From positions 1 to 64,000 of the forward strand of contig JAEEYU010000055.1 in NCBI GenBank assembly GCA_016288315.1: 64,000 nucleotides of DNA, written 5' to 3'. Positions 30,201 through 38,333 of this stretch are shown piece after piece. Below the pieces are notes generated by a model. It did not search any database. It had not been told where the DNA came from and saw only the letters and a program-made list of their open reading frames with translations. Made by a program: the position numbers and the translations under genes. The stretch's first letter is position 1. Each line of letters begins with the position of its first letter. The stretch is from Clostridiaceae bacterium (lineage in GTDB: Bacteria; Bacillota; Clostridia; Oscillospirales; Acutalibacteraceae).

Positions 30201-30431
30201 ATCATAATTGAAACGGTCAAAAGAGCTGAAGACAGCAACGCGCTTATTGTCAGAATGTTTGAAACGTGGAATAAGAAAACACCGTGCTGCATAAAACTCG
30301 GCGTAAACGCAAAAGAGGTTTACGAGTGCGATCTTATGGAAGAAAACGATGTTCCCGTCAGCGTTGAAAACAACTGCGTCAATCTTGTTTTTAAACCGTT
30401 TGAAATAAAAACACTCAAGGTAATTGTATGA
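27285..30431 (+). CDS. GH38 alpha-mannosidase (1048 aa)
   Basis: GHTHIDTAWLWRLKQT; GGMWVEADTNVTSGESLVRQ; WLPDVFGYSGALPQIMKLSG; NQFHDIIPGSSI. Confidence 0.94.
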   Translation: MSRFDIDFVDKNNEREMLMQRLKKIANSVAGRMYPDCEDAGGFLFCDGESDPSRIDEGQWVPFGSDEHWGRREQYCRFKQQVTIPERFDGKTVVYDLTPYLHSAWTTSAEQFIVYVNGKLIQAIDHNHTYIFLGDPAKAGEKFDIVLSAYCDDWSYRGPVQLKATMKVLDKELRSLYFDFAVAWESAHSYGADDLPRIEIIKHLNAAANLLELTTADYDEFKASAKKAAEYLQRNIYGKPFDAVTSAIGHTHIDTAWLWRLKQTRQKAGRSFATVINFMKEYPDYKFMSSQAQLYDFVKQDYPELYNDIKEAVARGQWEPEGGMWVEADTNVTSGESLVRQFLVGKRFFRDEFGEDNRILWLPDVFGYSGALPQIMKLSGIDYFMTTKISWSEYNKFPFDTFSWKGIDGTKILSHFIPSISCSDTGWTTTYNAALRPDLVIGGWRRYSNKDLNKNVLMSFGHGDGGGGPTRGQIECGLRMAKGVPGCPEVKMEFSRDFFDRLKKDVSGNPYLPEWSGELYLEFHRGTLTSQSRNKRFNRKSEFLYHDIETLAETANIFGTGEYPYNELLEGWKIILLNQFHDIIPGSSIAAVYEDSKEQYLKLLSEGGQMADSAAKSVALKATTQGESFVVENTLGFERTDVVVTDCAYDSISVYDEDGSLLPCQKTYDGKLAFLAKNVPSKGFKVFKIAEEQNNVNSDCKADINGAENAFYKFEFDADMNIRSLYHKESGRFVAPEGETLGRLFAYEDRPHSDEAWDIKCYYGEKYHIINDVQNKEVVESGPVRTVVEITRKYNLSTIKQYYIFYPHTSRIDIVYDVDWNERQVLLKGDYPVDVNADKATFDIQFGNLQRTTHRNTTWDYAQFEVCGHKWVDLSDNGFGFSVLSDCKYGWSVKDGRIKPSMLRSQERPNHLQDRERHTFTYALYPHSGAVCTSDVVQEAYGLNVPLYCVNVAEKQDGIGSAFSLVSADKPDIIIETVKRAEDSNALIVRMFETWNKKTPCCIKLGVNAKEVYECDLMEENDVPVSVENNCVNLVFKPFEIKTLKVIV

Positions 30432-31519
30432 ATATCATAATTGTTCCCGACAGCTTTAAAGGCACGCTGAGCGCAACACGGGTTGCTGAAATTGCCGGAG
30501 AAGAAATTAAAAAAATCATCCCTTCGGCATCAATAAGAAAAATACCCGTAGCCGACGGCGGTGAGGGCACGCTTGACTGCTTTGAAAACATTATCGGCGG
30601 CAGAAGAGTCTTGCGTGAAGTGACGGGACCGAATTTCAGAAAAATCAAAGCGGAATACCTGCTCTGCTCAGACACTGCCGTTATCGAGTCCGCTCAGGCA
30701 AACGGTCTGCCGCTTGCAAACCCCAAAAGCGCGTCCGATACAACTACGTTCGGGGCAGGCGAGCTTATAGCCGACGCAATCAGCCGGGGGGCTGAAAAGA
30801 TTATAATCGGCATAGGCGGCAGCGCAACAAACGACTGCGGCTGCGGAATGGCGACGGCGCTCGGCACGGAGTTTTTTGACAAATCGGGCAAAAGCTTTAT
30901 TCCGACAGGCGCAACGCTCAAGGATATTGACACCATTGTTTTCAATAAAACCGATGCGGACATTACCGTTTTGTGCGATGTCAGAAATCCTCTTTACGGC
31001 AAAGACGGAGCGGCTTATGTTTACGCGCCGCAAAAGGGAGCGGGCGAAGAAGAGGTCAGAAAGCTGGACGAAGGTCTTCGGCATATTGCTTGCGTTCTTG
31101 AAATGAACGGCAAAGATGTTGCCGGCATAAGCGGAGCGGGAGCCGCAGGCGGTATGGGCGCGGGCTTGCTCGCTTTTACCGGTGCAAAGCTCAGAAGGGG
31201 AATAGAAGTTGTTCTCGACCTTGCCGGATTTGAAAAGGCGGCTCAGAATGCCGATTTCATAATTACGGGCGAGGGCTCGCTCGATTCACAGAGCTTCTCC
31301 GGCAAAGTGATTGACGGCATTATTTCAAGGTCGGCGGGCAAACCCGTTATTGCAACAGTCGGCATTTCAAAGCTTGATGACTGCCGAAAATACGGTCTTA
31401 CGGCAGTTTTTGAATCAAATGACAGACACCTTCCGTTTGAACAGGTTGCAGGCAGAGCGGAGGAAGATTACAGAATATGCTGTAAAAAAGCGGCGCAGTT
31501 CATAAAGGAATACAAATAG
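30428..31519 (+). CDS. Glycerate kinase (GarK/GlxK type)
   Basis: MNIIIVPDSFKGTLSATRVAEI; PVADGGEGTLDC; GIGGSATNDCGCGMATALG; 4-bp overlap with GH38. Confidence 0.93.
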   Translation: MNIIIVPDSFKGTLSATRVAEIAGEEIKKIIPSASIRKIPVADGGEGTLDCFENIIGGRRVLREVTGPNFRKIKAEYLLCSDTAVIESAQANGLPLANPKSASDTTTFGAGELIADAISRGAEKIIIGIGGSATNDCGCGMATALGTEFFDKSGKSFIPTGATLKDIDTIVFNKTDADITVLCDVRNPLYGKDGAAYVYAPQKGAGEEEVRKLDEGLRHIACVLEMNGKDVAGISGAGAAGGMGAGLLAFTGAKLRRGIEVVLDLAGFEKAAQNADFIITGEGSLDSQSFSGKVIDGIISRSAGKPVIATVGISKLDDCRKYGLTAVFESNDRHLPFEQVAGRAEEDYRICCKKAAQFIKEYK

Positions 31520-31524
31520 AAACA

Positions 31525-31560
31525 ACTCCGGTCCGGATATTTTCCGCTCCGGAGTATTTA
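31525..31560 (+). terminator. Hairpin after glycerate kinase
   Basis: ACTCCGG...CCGGAGT followed by ATTTATT. Confidence 0.6.
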
Positions 31561-31578
31561 TTAATTACAAATTAAATC

Positions 31579-31607
31579 TTGCAACATAAAAAAGGTTGTG
31601 ATATACT
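31579..31607 (+). promoter_or_regulatory. Sigma-A-type promoter for AAA ATPase gene
   Basis: TTGCAA - 17 nt - TATACT. Confidence 0.5.
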
Positions 31608-31656
31608 ATATATTGTATTTTTATGTAACAGACAAAGGCAGGTTTAGGGGGCAGCG

Positions 31657-33594
31657 ATGAAAGCAGATACCTTCGGTTTTTACCGTTATTTTTACAATGT
31701 TGATGAAATTCCGTCAACTCTGCTCAACGAATTGATTCTTGAGCAGGGCAGCAAATCCGACACCTTCAAATCGGTTAACGGCGAGGATTGCAGAGAGCTG
31801 TATCTTTTTATCCCCGAAAGGTGCACCTATTCTGAAACGGGCGAAACCTTCGACCTTGCCAACCTCCCTCTGGGCAGCAGCAAAAAGTTCTTTTATCTCA
31901 GCGCGAGAAACAGATTTCTTTTCAACGGCCACCTTGACGACTACATCGGCAATTTCAAGGATTACGACCTTATTGACTACGCTTCTAAACCCTTTGACAT
32001 TACCGCAAACCCCGACAGCCACACGGTAAATATCGGCCCGTATTCAATGGTTATAAATGTCGCTTTTGATTTTAACCTGCTTATACTGCTTTCAAAATGG
32101 TCCGACCTTATGTGGCGCAACGGTCTTCTCAAAGACAAATCCGTGCGCTATTCCGACTATTATGTTGACAATGAGATTTGCCAGAAATACGGCATCGACC
32201 CCGAAGACGATTCAAACTACGTTTCGTTTGAAAATGCCGCATTTGTTCATATAAGCGATTATAACGATGAAATTCCCGACCGCTGCGCAAACGGGAAGAT
32301 GAATATCTTTTTTCACGGCTACAAGTCCAATTTTATGCAGGCGACAATGTCAGAGATGCTTGAGTCAACCGCCGAGCTTATAAACAATGAGGTTCAGCCC
32401 GCAGTCAGCTTTGAGACGGCTGACGGCGCAACAACGGTTTTTGATTTCTGCTCCCTGCGCACCGCAGACGACCTTATTATAAACGGCAAGCCCGGAACCA
32501 ATGAGATTTATCTTTTCCGCTTAAACGGCAACTGGGGCGGCTTCAGGTTTGTTCTTTCAAGCCGTCAGGATTATTACCGCCTCGGCGTCTGGCTTATAAA
32601 AGCAATTTCGCGCTATCTCGTTATTACTGACAAAAAAATCGTTTCAAAGCAGGATGTTTCCGCAAAACGGCTCGCAAGAAAATACTGGCCTGATTTCTGC
32701 GGTATTCAGAAGCCCGCCAAAAAAGAGCAAAAAGCCGTTACGCTTTCGGCAGGGGAGCAGAAAAAACAAAAAGCTTCAAAAGAATCAACCCATGAAAGTC
32801 TTGAAACTCTTATGGCTCAGCTCAATTCGCTTGTCGGTCTTGATGAAATCAAGAAGGATGTCGAGAGTCTTATCGGCTTTGTCAAAATGCAGAAAATGCG
32901 TGCGCAAATCGGTATGCAGTCCGTTCCCGTTTCGCTTCACCTTGTTTTCTCCGGCAATCCCGGCACAGGTAAAACTACGGTAGCGCGGATATTGGCAGGG
33001 CTTTACCGTGAAATCGGAATCCTCGAAAAAGGGCACCTTGTTGAGGTTGACCGCTCCGACCTTGTAGCCGGTTATGTCGGTCAGACCGCAATCAAAACGC
33101 AGGAGAAGATTCAGGAGGCAATGGGCGGCGTTCTGTTTATTGACGAGGCCTATATGCTTGCAAAAGACGGCAACGACTTCGGTCAGGAAGCAATAGACAC
33201 CCTCCTCAAAGCAATGGAAGACAACCGCGATTCATTTGTGGTTATTGTCGCAGGTTATAAAGATCTTATGGAGGTCTTTATAAACAGCAACCCCGGTCTT
33301 CGCTCAAGGTTCAACAAATATTTCAATTTCCAGGATTATACATCCGATGAGTTAATCAGGATTTTTGAAAATATGTGCGAAAAATATGAATACACCTATG
33401 ACGATGAAACCTTTGAGTGCATTGTTGACACAATCTGCAAAATGGTTCTCAACAAAAATGAGAATTTTGCCAATGCGCGCGACATCAGAAACCTGTTTGA
33501 AAGCATAATCACCCGTCAGGCAATGCGTGTTTCATCAATGCCGCTGCCGACAAAAGAAGATATGATGAATATTACAGTCGATGATATTATATAA
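31657..33594 (+). CDS. CbxX/CfqX (SpoVK-like) AAA+ ATPase with long N-terminal domain of unknown function
   Basis: LVGLDEIKKDVESLIGFVKMQKMR; FSGNPGTGKTTVARILAGLYREIGIL; GGVLFIDEAYML. Confidence 0.85.
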   Translation: MKADTFGFYRYFYNVDEIPSTLLNELILEQGSKSDTFKSVNGEDCRELYLFIPERCTYSETGETFDLANLPLGSSKKFFYLSARNRFLFNGHLDDYIGNFKDYDLIDYASKPFDITANPDSHTVNIGPYSMVINVAFDFNLLILLSKWSDLMWRNGLLKDKSVRYSDYYVDNEICQKYGIDPEDDSNYVSFENAAFVHISDYNDEIPDRCANGKMNIFFHGYKSNFMQATMSEMLESTAELINNEVQPAVSFETADGATTVFDFCSLRTADDLIINGKPGTNEIYLFRLNGNWGGFRFVLSSRQDYYRLGVWLIKAISRYLVITDKKIVSKQDVSAKRLARKYWPDFCGIQKPAKKEQKAVTLSAGEQKKQKASKESTHESLETLMAQLNSLVGLDEIKKDVESLIGFVKMQKMRAQIGMQSVPVSLHLVFSGNPGTGKTTVARILAGLYREIGILEKGHLVEVDRSDLVAGYVGQTAIKTQEKIQEAMGGVLFIDEAYMLAKDGNDFGQEAIDTLLKAMEDNRDSFVVIVAGYKDLMEVFINSNPGLRSRFNKYFNFQDYTSDELIRIFENMCEKYEYTYDDETFECIVDTICKMVLNKNENFANARDIRNLFESIITRQAMRVSSMPLPTKEDMMNITVDDII

Positions 33595-33611
33595 ATAACG
33601 GAGGAAAAATT

Positions 33612-34844
33612 ATGAAAAAAATTCTTTCTTTTGTTCTTGCCGCCGTGCTGATTGCCGGCTGCATCAGTTGCTTCGCTTATGCCGACTCTCCAGAAAAAAC
33701 ATTGAAATTCAATTCTGACGGCAAGTTCAGAATTGTTCACCTCTGCGACGTTCAGGATGTTTACCCCCTCAACGCAACAACAAAAGAGTTCATCAAAGAA
33801 ATGCTTGCTGAAATAAAGCCGGACATCGTTATTCTCGGCGGTGACAACTGCGTTGCGGATGCCGGAACCAAAGAGGACGCAATCAATGAGCTTTGCCCCC
33901 TGTTTGTTGACGCAAAAACATATTTTACATTTGTTTTCGGCAACCATGACCATCAGCAGATGTTTGAAAGCCAGGAGAATAAAACGGAACAAAGCGTGGC
34001 AATCAGACAGCAGCTGCTTGAAATGTATCAGCGCTACGGCAACGAATACTGCCTGGCTTATGACGCCGACCCCTCTGTTTCCGGCGTTGCAAAGCATAAT
34101 CTTCCCATATACGGCAAAGACTCAAGCAAGGTTGTTTACAACCTTTATATGATGGATTCAAACGCCTATTATCCCAATGAAAATGAAGAAAAGGGCTATG
34201 ACGGTATTCATCCCGACGAGCTTGAGTGGTATAAGAGCGTTGCCGCACAGCTTAAGGAAGAAAACGGAGGCAAGCCCGTTCCCGCAATGATGTTCCAGCA
34301 CATTGTAATGCAGGAGTCTGCCGATGCGCTCTTCATCTCTTCACCTGTCAACCTCGGCGATGCAGGCAAAACATTTGAAGACATTGACGGCAATGAGAAA
34401 TATTACACCTACCTTCCCAAGCTCGGCTCAATTCAGGACGGTTTTATGCTTGAATTCCCGTGCCCGAATTACAGAGATTACGGTCAGCTCAAAGCAATTA
34501 AAGATGCAGGCGATGTTGTTGCAGTCTTCTCCGGTCACGACCACACAAACAGCTATAAGATTAATGTTGAAGGCATAGATATTATCAACACGGGCGGATG
34601 CACCTACCACTCCTACGGCAGCACGCTCAACAGGGGAGTCAGGGTAATAGACCTTGATGAGAGCGACCTTTCAACCTACAGCACGTTCACATACACCGTA
34701 GCAGAGCAGGCGCTCAAAGACGGCTCAACAATCACAACCCTCGGCGATATTTCAAAAGCTGAGGCAACCTTTGCCGTTATCGGCGGAAAGCTCCTCGCCT
34801 TCCTTATGAGCGTTCTTGAAACTATTTTCTTCTTTGTAAAATAA
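33612..34844 (+). CDS. Secreted metallophosphoesterase
   Basis: Signal peptide; FRIVHLCDVQD...DIVILGGDN...FVFGNHDHQ...AVFSGHDHTN. Confidence 0.87.
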   Translation: MKKILSFVLAAVLIAGCISCFAYADSPEKTLKFNSDGKFRIVHLCDVQDVYPLNATTKEFIKEMLAEIKPDIVILGGDNCVADAGTKEDAINELCPLFVDAKTYFTFVFGNHDHQQMFESQENKTEQSVAIRQQLLEMYQRYGNEYCLAYDADPSVSGVAKHNLPIYGKDSSKVVYNLYMMDSNAYYPNENEEKGYDGIHPDELEWYKSVAAQLKEENGGKPVPAMMFQHIVMQESADALFISSPVNLGDAGKTFEDIDGNEKYYTYLPKLGSIQDGFMLEFPCPNYRDYGQLKAIKDAGDVVAVFSGHDHTNSYKINVEGIDIINTGGCTYHSYGSTLNRGVRVIDLDESDLSTYSTFTYTVAEQALKDGSTITTLGDISKAEATFAVIGGKLLAFLMSVLETIFFFVK

Positions 34845-34864
34845 AATACCGTTATAAAAGCAGT

Positions 34865-34889
34865 AAAGCCGCCCGTCGGGGCGGCTTTT
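34865..34889. terminator. Terminator between convergent genes
   Basis: AAAGCCGCCC...GGGGCGGCTTTT. Confidence 0.75.
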
Positions 34890-34905
34890 GCTATACCGTA
34901 ACTTA

Positions 34906-35133
34906 TTATTTCTTGCCGAACAGACCACCGAGTTTGCCTGCAACCTCAGAGACGGTGTCGGCGGTGAGCTTTGCCTTGACGAGGTCAACAACCTTGTTTA
35001 TTGCGTCGTCGGGTAAATCGACGCCCAGAATGCCCTCGATGGTTTTTACGGGTTCTTTTTCAAAATTTGCCTTGATGTTTTTGTCGCTTTTGATTTTTTT
35101 GACTATTTCTTCCGCTTTTGCTTTGTAATCCAT
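34906..35133 (-). CDS. Small (75 aa) helical protein of unknown function
   Basis: MDYKAKAEEIVKKIKSDKNIKANFEKEPVKTIEGILGVDLPDDAINKVVDLVKAKL; RBS and terminator present. Confidence 0.65.
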   Translation of the reverse strand: MDYKAKAEEIVKKIKSDKNIKANFEKEPVKTIEGILGVDLPDDAINKVVDLVKAKLTADTVSEVAGKLGGLFGKK

Positions 35134-35200
35134 AATAATTCTCCTTTAAATATTTTAATAAGCAATTACATTATATATTCTGTCTGCGGTGTTTTCAATA

Positions 35201-35602
35201 TTATTTTTTAATCAGGTCAGTAAGTTTTTTTGAATAAAAAAAGTTATGAACAAGCTCGTCAAACTCCTTCCACATCGGCAGAGTTTCACAAATCGAAGCC
35301 CTCGGGCAGTTGAAATCCGGGTTTTCAAGACAGGCAACAGGGGCAAGAGGACCCTCTGCAGCTTCAAGAATTTCGCCGGCATTGTATTCTTGCGCTTTGC
35401 GTGAAAGCTTGTATCCGCCGCCCTTGCCGCTTACTGAGTCAAGAAGACCGGCAGAAACGAGGTCTTTGACTATTATTTCAAGATACTTTTTTGAAATCTC
35501 CTGTCTGTCGGCTGTTTCTTTAAGAGGAACAGGTTTGTCTTCATAGTTTTCGGCTATATCAAGCATAATGCGTATGGTGTATCTGCCTTTTGTTGTAATC
35601 AT
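35201..35602 (-). CDS. Rrf2-family transcriptional regulator (CymR/IscR-like)
   Basis: MITTKGRYTIRIMLDIAENYEDKPVPLKETADRQEISKKYLEIIVKDLVSAGLLDSVSGKGGGYKLSR; internal Met preceded by AGGAGGCG RBS chosen as start. Confidence 0.92.
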   Translation of the reverse strand: MITTKGRYTIRIMLDIAENYEDKPVPLKETADRQEISKKYLEIIVKDLVSAGLLDSVSGKGGGYKLSRKAQEYNAGEILEAAEGPLAPVACLENPDFNCPRASICETLPMWKEFDELVHNFFYSKKLTDLIKK

Positions 35603-35681
35603 AAAAGCGCCTCCTTTTTGCCTATTATACCGCAAAGGAAATATTTTTTTCAAGAAATTTTAAAAAAATCCTGAAAACCTA

Positions 35682-35710
35682 TTGACATACTGGGTAATTA
35701 GTGATACAAT
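35682..35710 (+). promoter_or_regulatory. Consensus sigma-A promoter upstream of Cys leader / metY-cysK
   Basis: TTGACA (35682-35687) - 17 nt - TACAAT (35705-35710). Confidence 0.85.
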
Positions 35711-35743
35711 GCAATCAGTTCAGACGACAGGAGGCAGAATATA

Positions 35744-35863
35744 ATGTTAAAAACCAATTACCGTTATATGTGTTGGCGAATGCTTAACTCCCGGGCTTTT
35801 AATTCGGCCGGGGCTGAGGCGTTCGGTTTTGCCTGCCCCTGTTTTGCTCGATGTTGCAGCTGA
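35744..35863 (+). CDS. 39-aa cysteine-rich leader peptide MLKTNYRYMCWRMLNSRAFNSAGAEAFGFACPCFARCCS
   Basis: ATG with AGGAGG RBS 9 nt upstream, directly downstream of a consensus promoter; five Cys including CPCFARCC near the C-terminus; absent from the supplied ORF track because of length. Confidence 0.75.
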   Translation: MLKTNYRYMCWRMLNSRAFNSAGAEAFGFACPCFARCCS

Positions 35864-35915
35864 AAGATGCCGAGAGCAACCGAAAGCCCGGGAGATAAAA
35901 ACTCCCGCTTTTTTT
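35788..35915 (+). promoter_or_regulatory. Putative transcription attenuator (antiterminator/terminator switch) upstream of metY
   Basis: CTCCCGGGCTTT (35788-35799) is the exact reverse complement of AAAGCCCGGGAG (35883-35894); the latter overlaps the 5' arm of the terminator hairpin. Confidence 0.7.
35889..35915 (+). terminator. Attenuator terminator hairpin
   Basis: CGGGAG ATAAAAA CTCCCG followed by C and TTTTTTT. Confidence 0.75.
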
Positions 35916-35978
35916 ATGCAGGGAGATGATGAAAAACCAAATCTTACAATTCACAAATAATTTTAAGGAGATAAAAAA

Positions 35979-37265
35979 ATGAGTAACTATAAATTTGAAA
36001 CATTACAGCTTCACGTAGGCCAGGAACAGGCAGACCCCGCAACCGATTCAAGAGCGGTCCCCATCTATCAGACAACCTCTTATGTTTTTCATAACTCCGA
36101 GCACGCTGCTGCAAGATTCGGTCTTGCCGACCCCGGCAATATTTACGGCAGACTTACCAACTCAACGCAGGATGTTCTTGAAAAAAGAGTTGCCGCGCTT
36201 GAAGGCGGCGTTGCCGCACTTGCTCTTGCATCAGGAGCTGCAGCAATTACTTACGCCATTGAGGCGCTCGCTCAGAACGGCGACAACATTGTAGCCCAGA
36301 AAACAATCTACGGCGGCAGCTACAACCTGCTTGCACACACGCTTCCCAACTACGGTATTGAAACGACATTTGTTGACATTCACAACCTTGAGGAGGTTGA
36401 AGCGGCAATAAAAGAAAACACAAAAGCGATTTATGCCGAAAGTCTGGGCAACCCCAACAGCGATATTCCCGACATTGAGGCGCTTGCAAAAATCGCTCAT
36501 GCTCACAACATTCCGCTTGTTGTTGACAACACCTTTGCAACACCTTACCTTCTCAGACCCATTGAATACGGCGCAGATATCGTTGTTCACTCGGCAACAA
36601 AGTTCCTCGGCGGTCACGGAACCACACTCGGCGGAATTATTATAGATTCCGGCAAATTCGACTGGCTCTCAAATGCCGAAAAATACGCTCCCATAGCAAA
36701 GTCGAATCCGAGCTACCACGGCATTTCATTCGCTCAGGCGGTCGGTGCTGCGGCATTTGTAACATACATCAGAGCGATTCTTCTGCGCGATACCGGCGCG
36801 GCAATTTCACCCTTTAACGCATTTCTTCTTCTTCAGGGCGTTGAAACACTGTCACTCCGCCTTGAAAGGCACACCGAAAACGCAAAGAAGGTTGTTGAAT
36901 ACCTCGCAAACCATCCGCTGGTTGAAAAGGTCAATCATCCCTCGCTTGCCGATCATCCCGACAACGAACTCTACAAAAAGTATTACCCGAACGGCGGAGC
37001 TTCAATATTCACGTTTGATATAAAAGGCGGTCAGGAAGAAGCGTGGAAGTTTATTGACAACCTTAAAATCTTCTCGCTGCTTGCAAATGTTGCTGATGTC
37101 AAGAGTCTTGTTATTCACCCGGCATCAACCACACACTCACAGCTTTCCGACAGCGAGCTGCTCGACCAGGGCATAGGCAGAAACACAATCCGCCTTTCAA
37201 TAGGCACAGAACACATTGACGACATAATAGCCGACCTTGAAAACGGCTTTAATGCAATTAAATAA
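35979..37265 (+). CDS. metY: O-acetylhomoserine aminocarboxypropyltransferase/sulfhydrylase
   Basis: [53 protein letters not shown]-lysine motif. Confidence 0.93.
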   Translation: MSNYKFETLQLHVGQEQADPATDSRAVPIYQTTSYVFHNSEHAAARFGLADPGNIYGRLTNSTQDVLEKRVAALEGGVAALALASGAAAITYAIEALAQNGDNIVAQKTIYGGSYNLLAHTLPNYGIETTFVDIHNLEEVEAAIKENTKAIYAESLGNPNSDIPDIEALAKIAHAHNIPLVVDNTFATPYLLRPIEYGADIVVHSATKFLGGHGTTLGGIIIDSGKFDWLSNAEKYAPIAKSNPSYHGISFAQAVGAAAFVTYIRAILLRDTGAAISPFNAFLLLQGVETLSLRLERHTENAKKVVEYLANHPLVEKVNHPSLADHPDNELYKKYYPNGGASIFTFDIKGGQEEAWKFIDNLKIFSLLANVADVKSLVIHPASTTHSQLSDSELLDQGIGRNTIRLSIGTEHIDDIIADLENGFNAIK

Positions 37266-37282
37266 TCAGGAGGAACATAAAA

Positions 37283-38215
37283 ATGTCAAAAATATATAAA
37301 AGCACACTTGAATTAATAGGCAACACACCGCTCGTTGAAACGGTCAACATTGAAAAAGAACTCGGAGTTGAAGCAACGGTTCTTGTCAAGCTTGAATATT
37401 TCAATCCGGCAGGCAGTGTCAAAGACAGAATTGCAAAGGCAATGCTTGAGGATGCCGAAAACAAAGGTCTTCTCAATAAAGATTCCGTCATTATTGAACC
37501 CACAAGCGGCAATACGGGCATAGGTCTTGCGGCAATAGCAGCGGCAAAGGGCTACAGAACTATTCTCACAATGCCCGAAACGATGAGCGTTGAGCGCAGA
37601 AATATCCTGAAGGCATACGGCGCCGAGATTGTTCTTACCGAAGGCGCAAAGGGTATGAAAGGCGCTATTGCCAAAGCGGAAGAACTTGCAAATGAGATTC
37701 CCGGTTCATTTATTCCCGGTCAGTTCGTAAACCCCGCAAACCCCGCAATCCACAAAGCCACAACCGGCCCTGAAATCTGGAACGACACTGACGGCAAGGT
37801 TGACATCTTTATTTCAGGTGTAGGCACGGGCGGAACGGTAACCGGCACGGGAGAATACCTCAAAGAGCAGAATCCGGCAGTCAAAGTTGTTGCCGTTGAA
37901 CCCGCAGACTCACCCGTTCTCTCCGAAGGCAGAGCGGGCGCGCATAAAATTCAGGGCATAGGCGCCGGCTTTGTTCCCGACACGCTCAACACCTCTGTTT
38001 ATGACAAAGTTTTCCCTGTCAAAAATGAAGATGCTTTCGCTGCGGCAAAGCTTCTTGCCAAAAAAGAAGGCATTTCAGTCGGCATTTCATCGGGCGCTGC
38101 TCTTTACGCCGCTCTTGAACTTGCCAGACTTCCCGAAAACAAGGGCAAAACAATTGTTGCTCTGTTGCCCGACAGCGGTGACAGATACTACTCAACACCG
38201 TTGTTTACAGAATAA
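37283..38215 (+). CDS. cysK: Cysteine synthase A
   Basis: [65 protein letters not shown]. Confidence 0.95.
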   Translation: MSKIYKSTLELIGNTPLVETVNIEKELGVEATVLVKLEYFNPAGSVKDRIAKAMLEDAENKGLLNKDSVIIEPTSGNTGIGLAAIAAAKGYRTILTMPETMSVERRNILKAYGAEIVLTEGAKGMKGAIAKAEELANEIPGSFIPGQFVNPANPAIHKATTGPEIWNDTDGKVDIFISGVGTGGTVTGTGEYLKEQNPAVKVVAVEPADSPVLSEGRAGAHKIQGIGAGFVPDTLNTSVYDKVFPVKNEDAFAAAKLLAKKEGISVGISSGAALYAALELARLPENKGKTIVALLPDSGDRYYSTPLFTE

Positions 38216-38228
38216 TAAATCGCATTTT

Positions 38229-38260
38229 AACCGCATCCAAAAAGGATGCGGTTGCTTTTT
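38229..38260 (+). terminator. Terminator after cysK
   Basis: AACCGCATCC AAAAA GGATGCGGTT followed by GCTTTTT. Confidence 0.85.
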
Positions 38261-38333
38261 ATGATATATATTCTGTTGAATAAAGTGTTTTTTTCATATA
38301 TAATAATAGCATATTTTTATTCGGAGCGTTTAT

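Noticed and set aside
33516-34097. 193-aa antisense ORF across AAA/phosphoesterase junction
   Set aside because: Antisense to two well-supported genes.
35700-35980. T-box or SAM (S-box) riboswitch upstream of metY
   Set aside because: I could not find T-box landmarks (AGTA bulge, GGTGG T-loop) or an S-box core; the region is instead explained by the Cys-rich ORF and a simple 12-nt alternative pairing.
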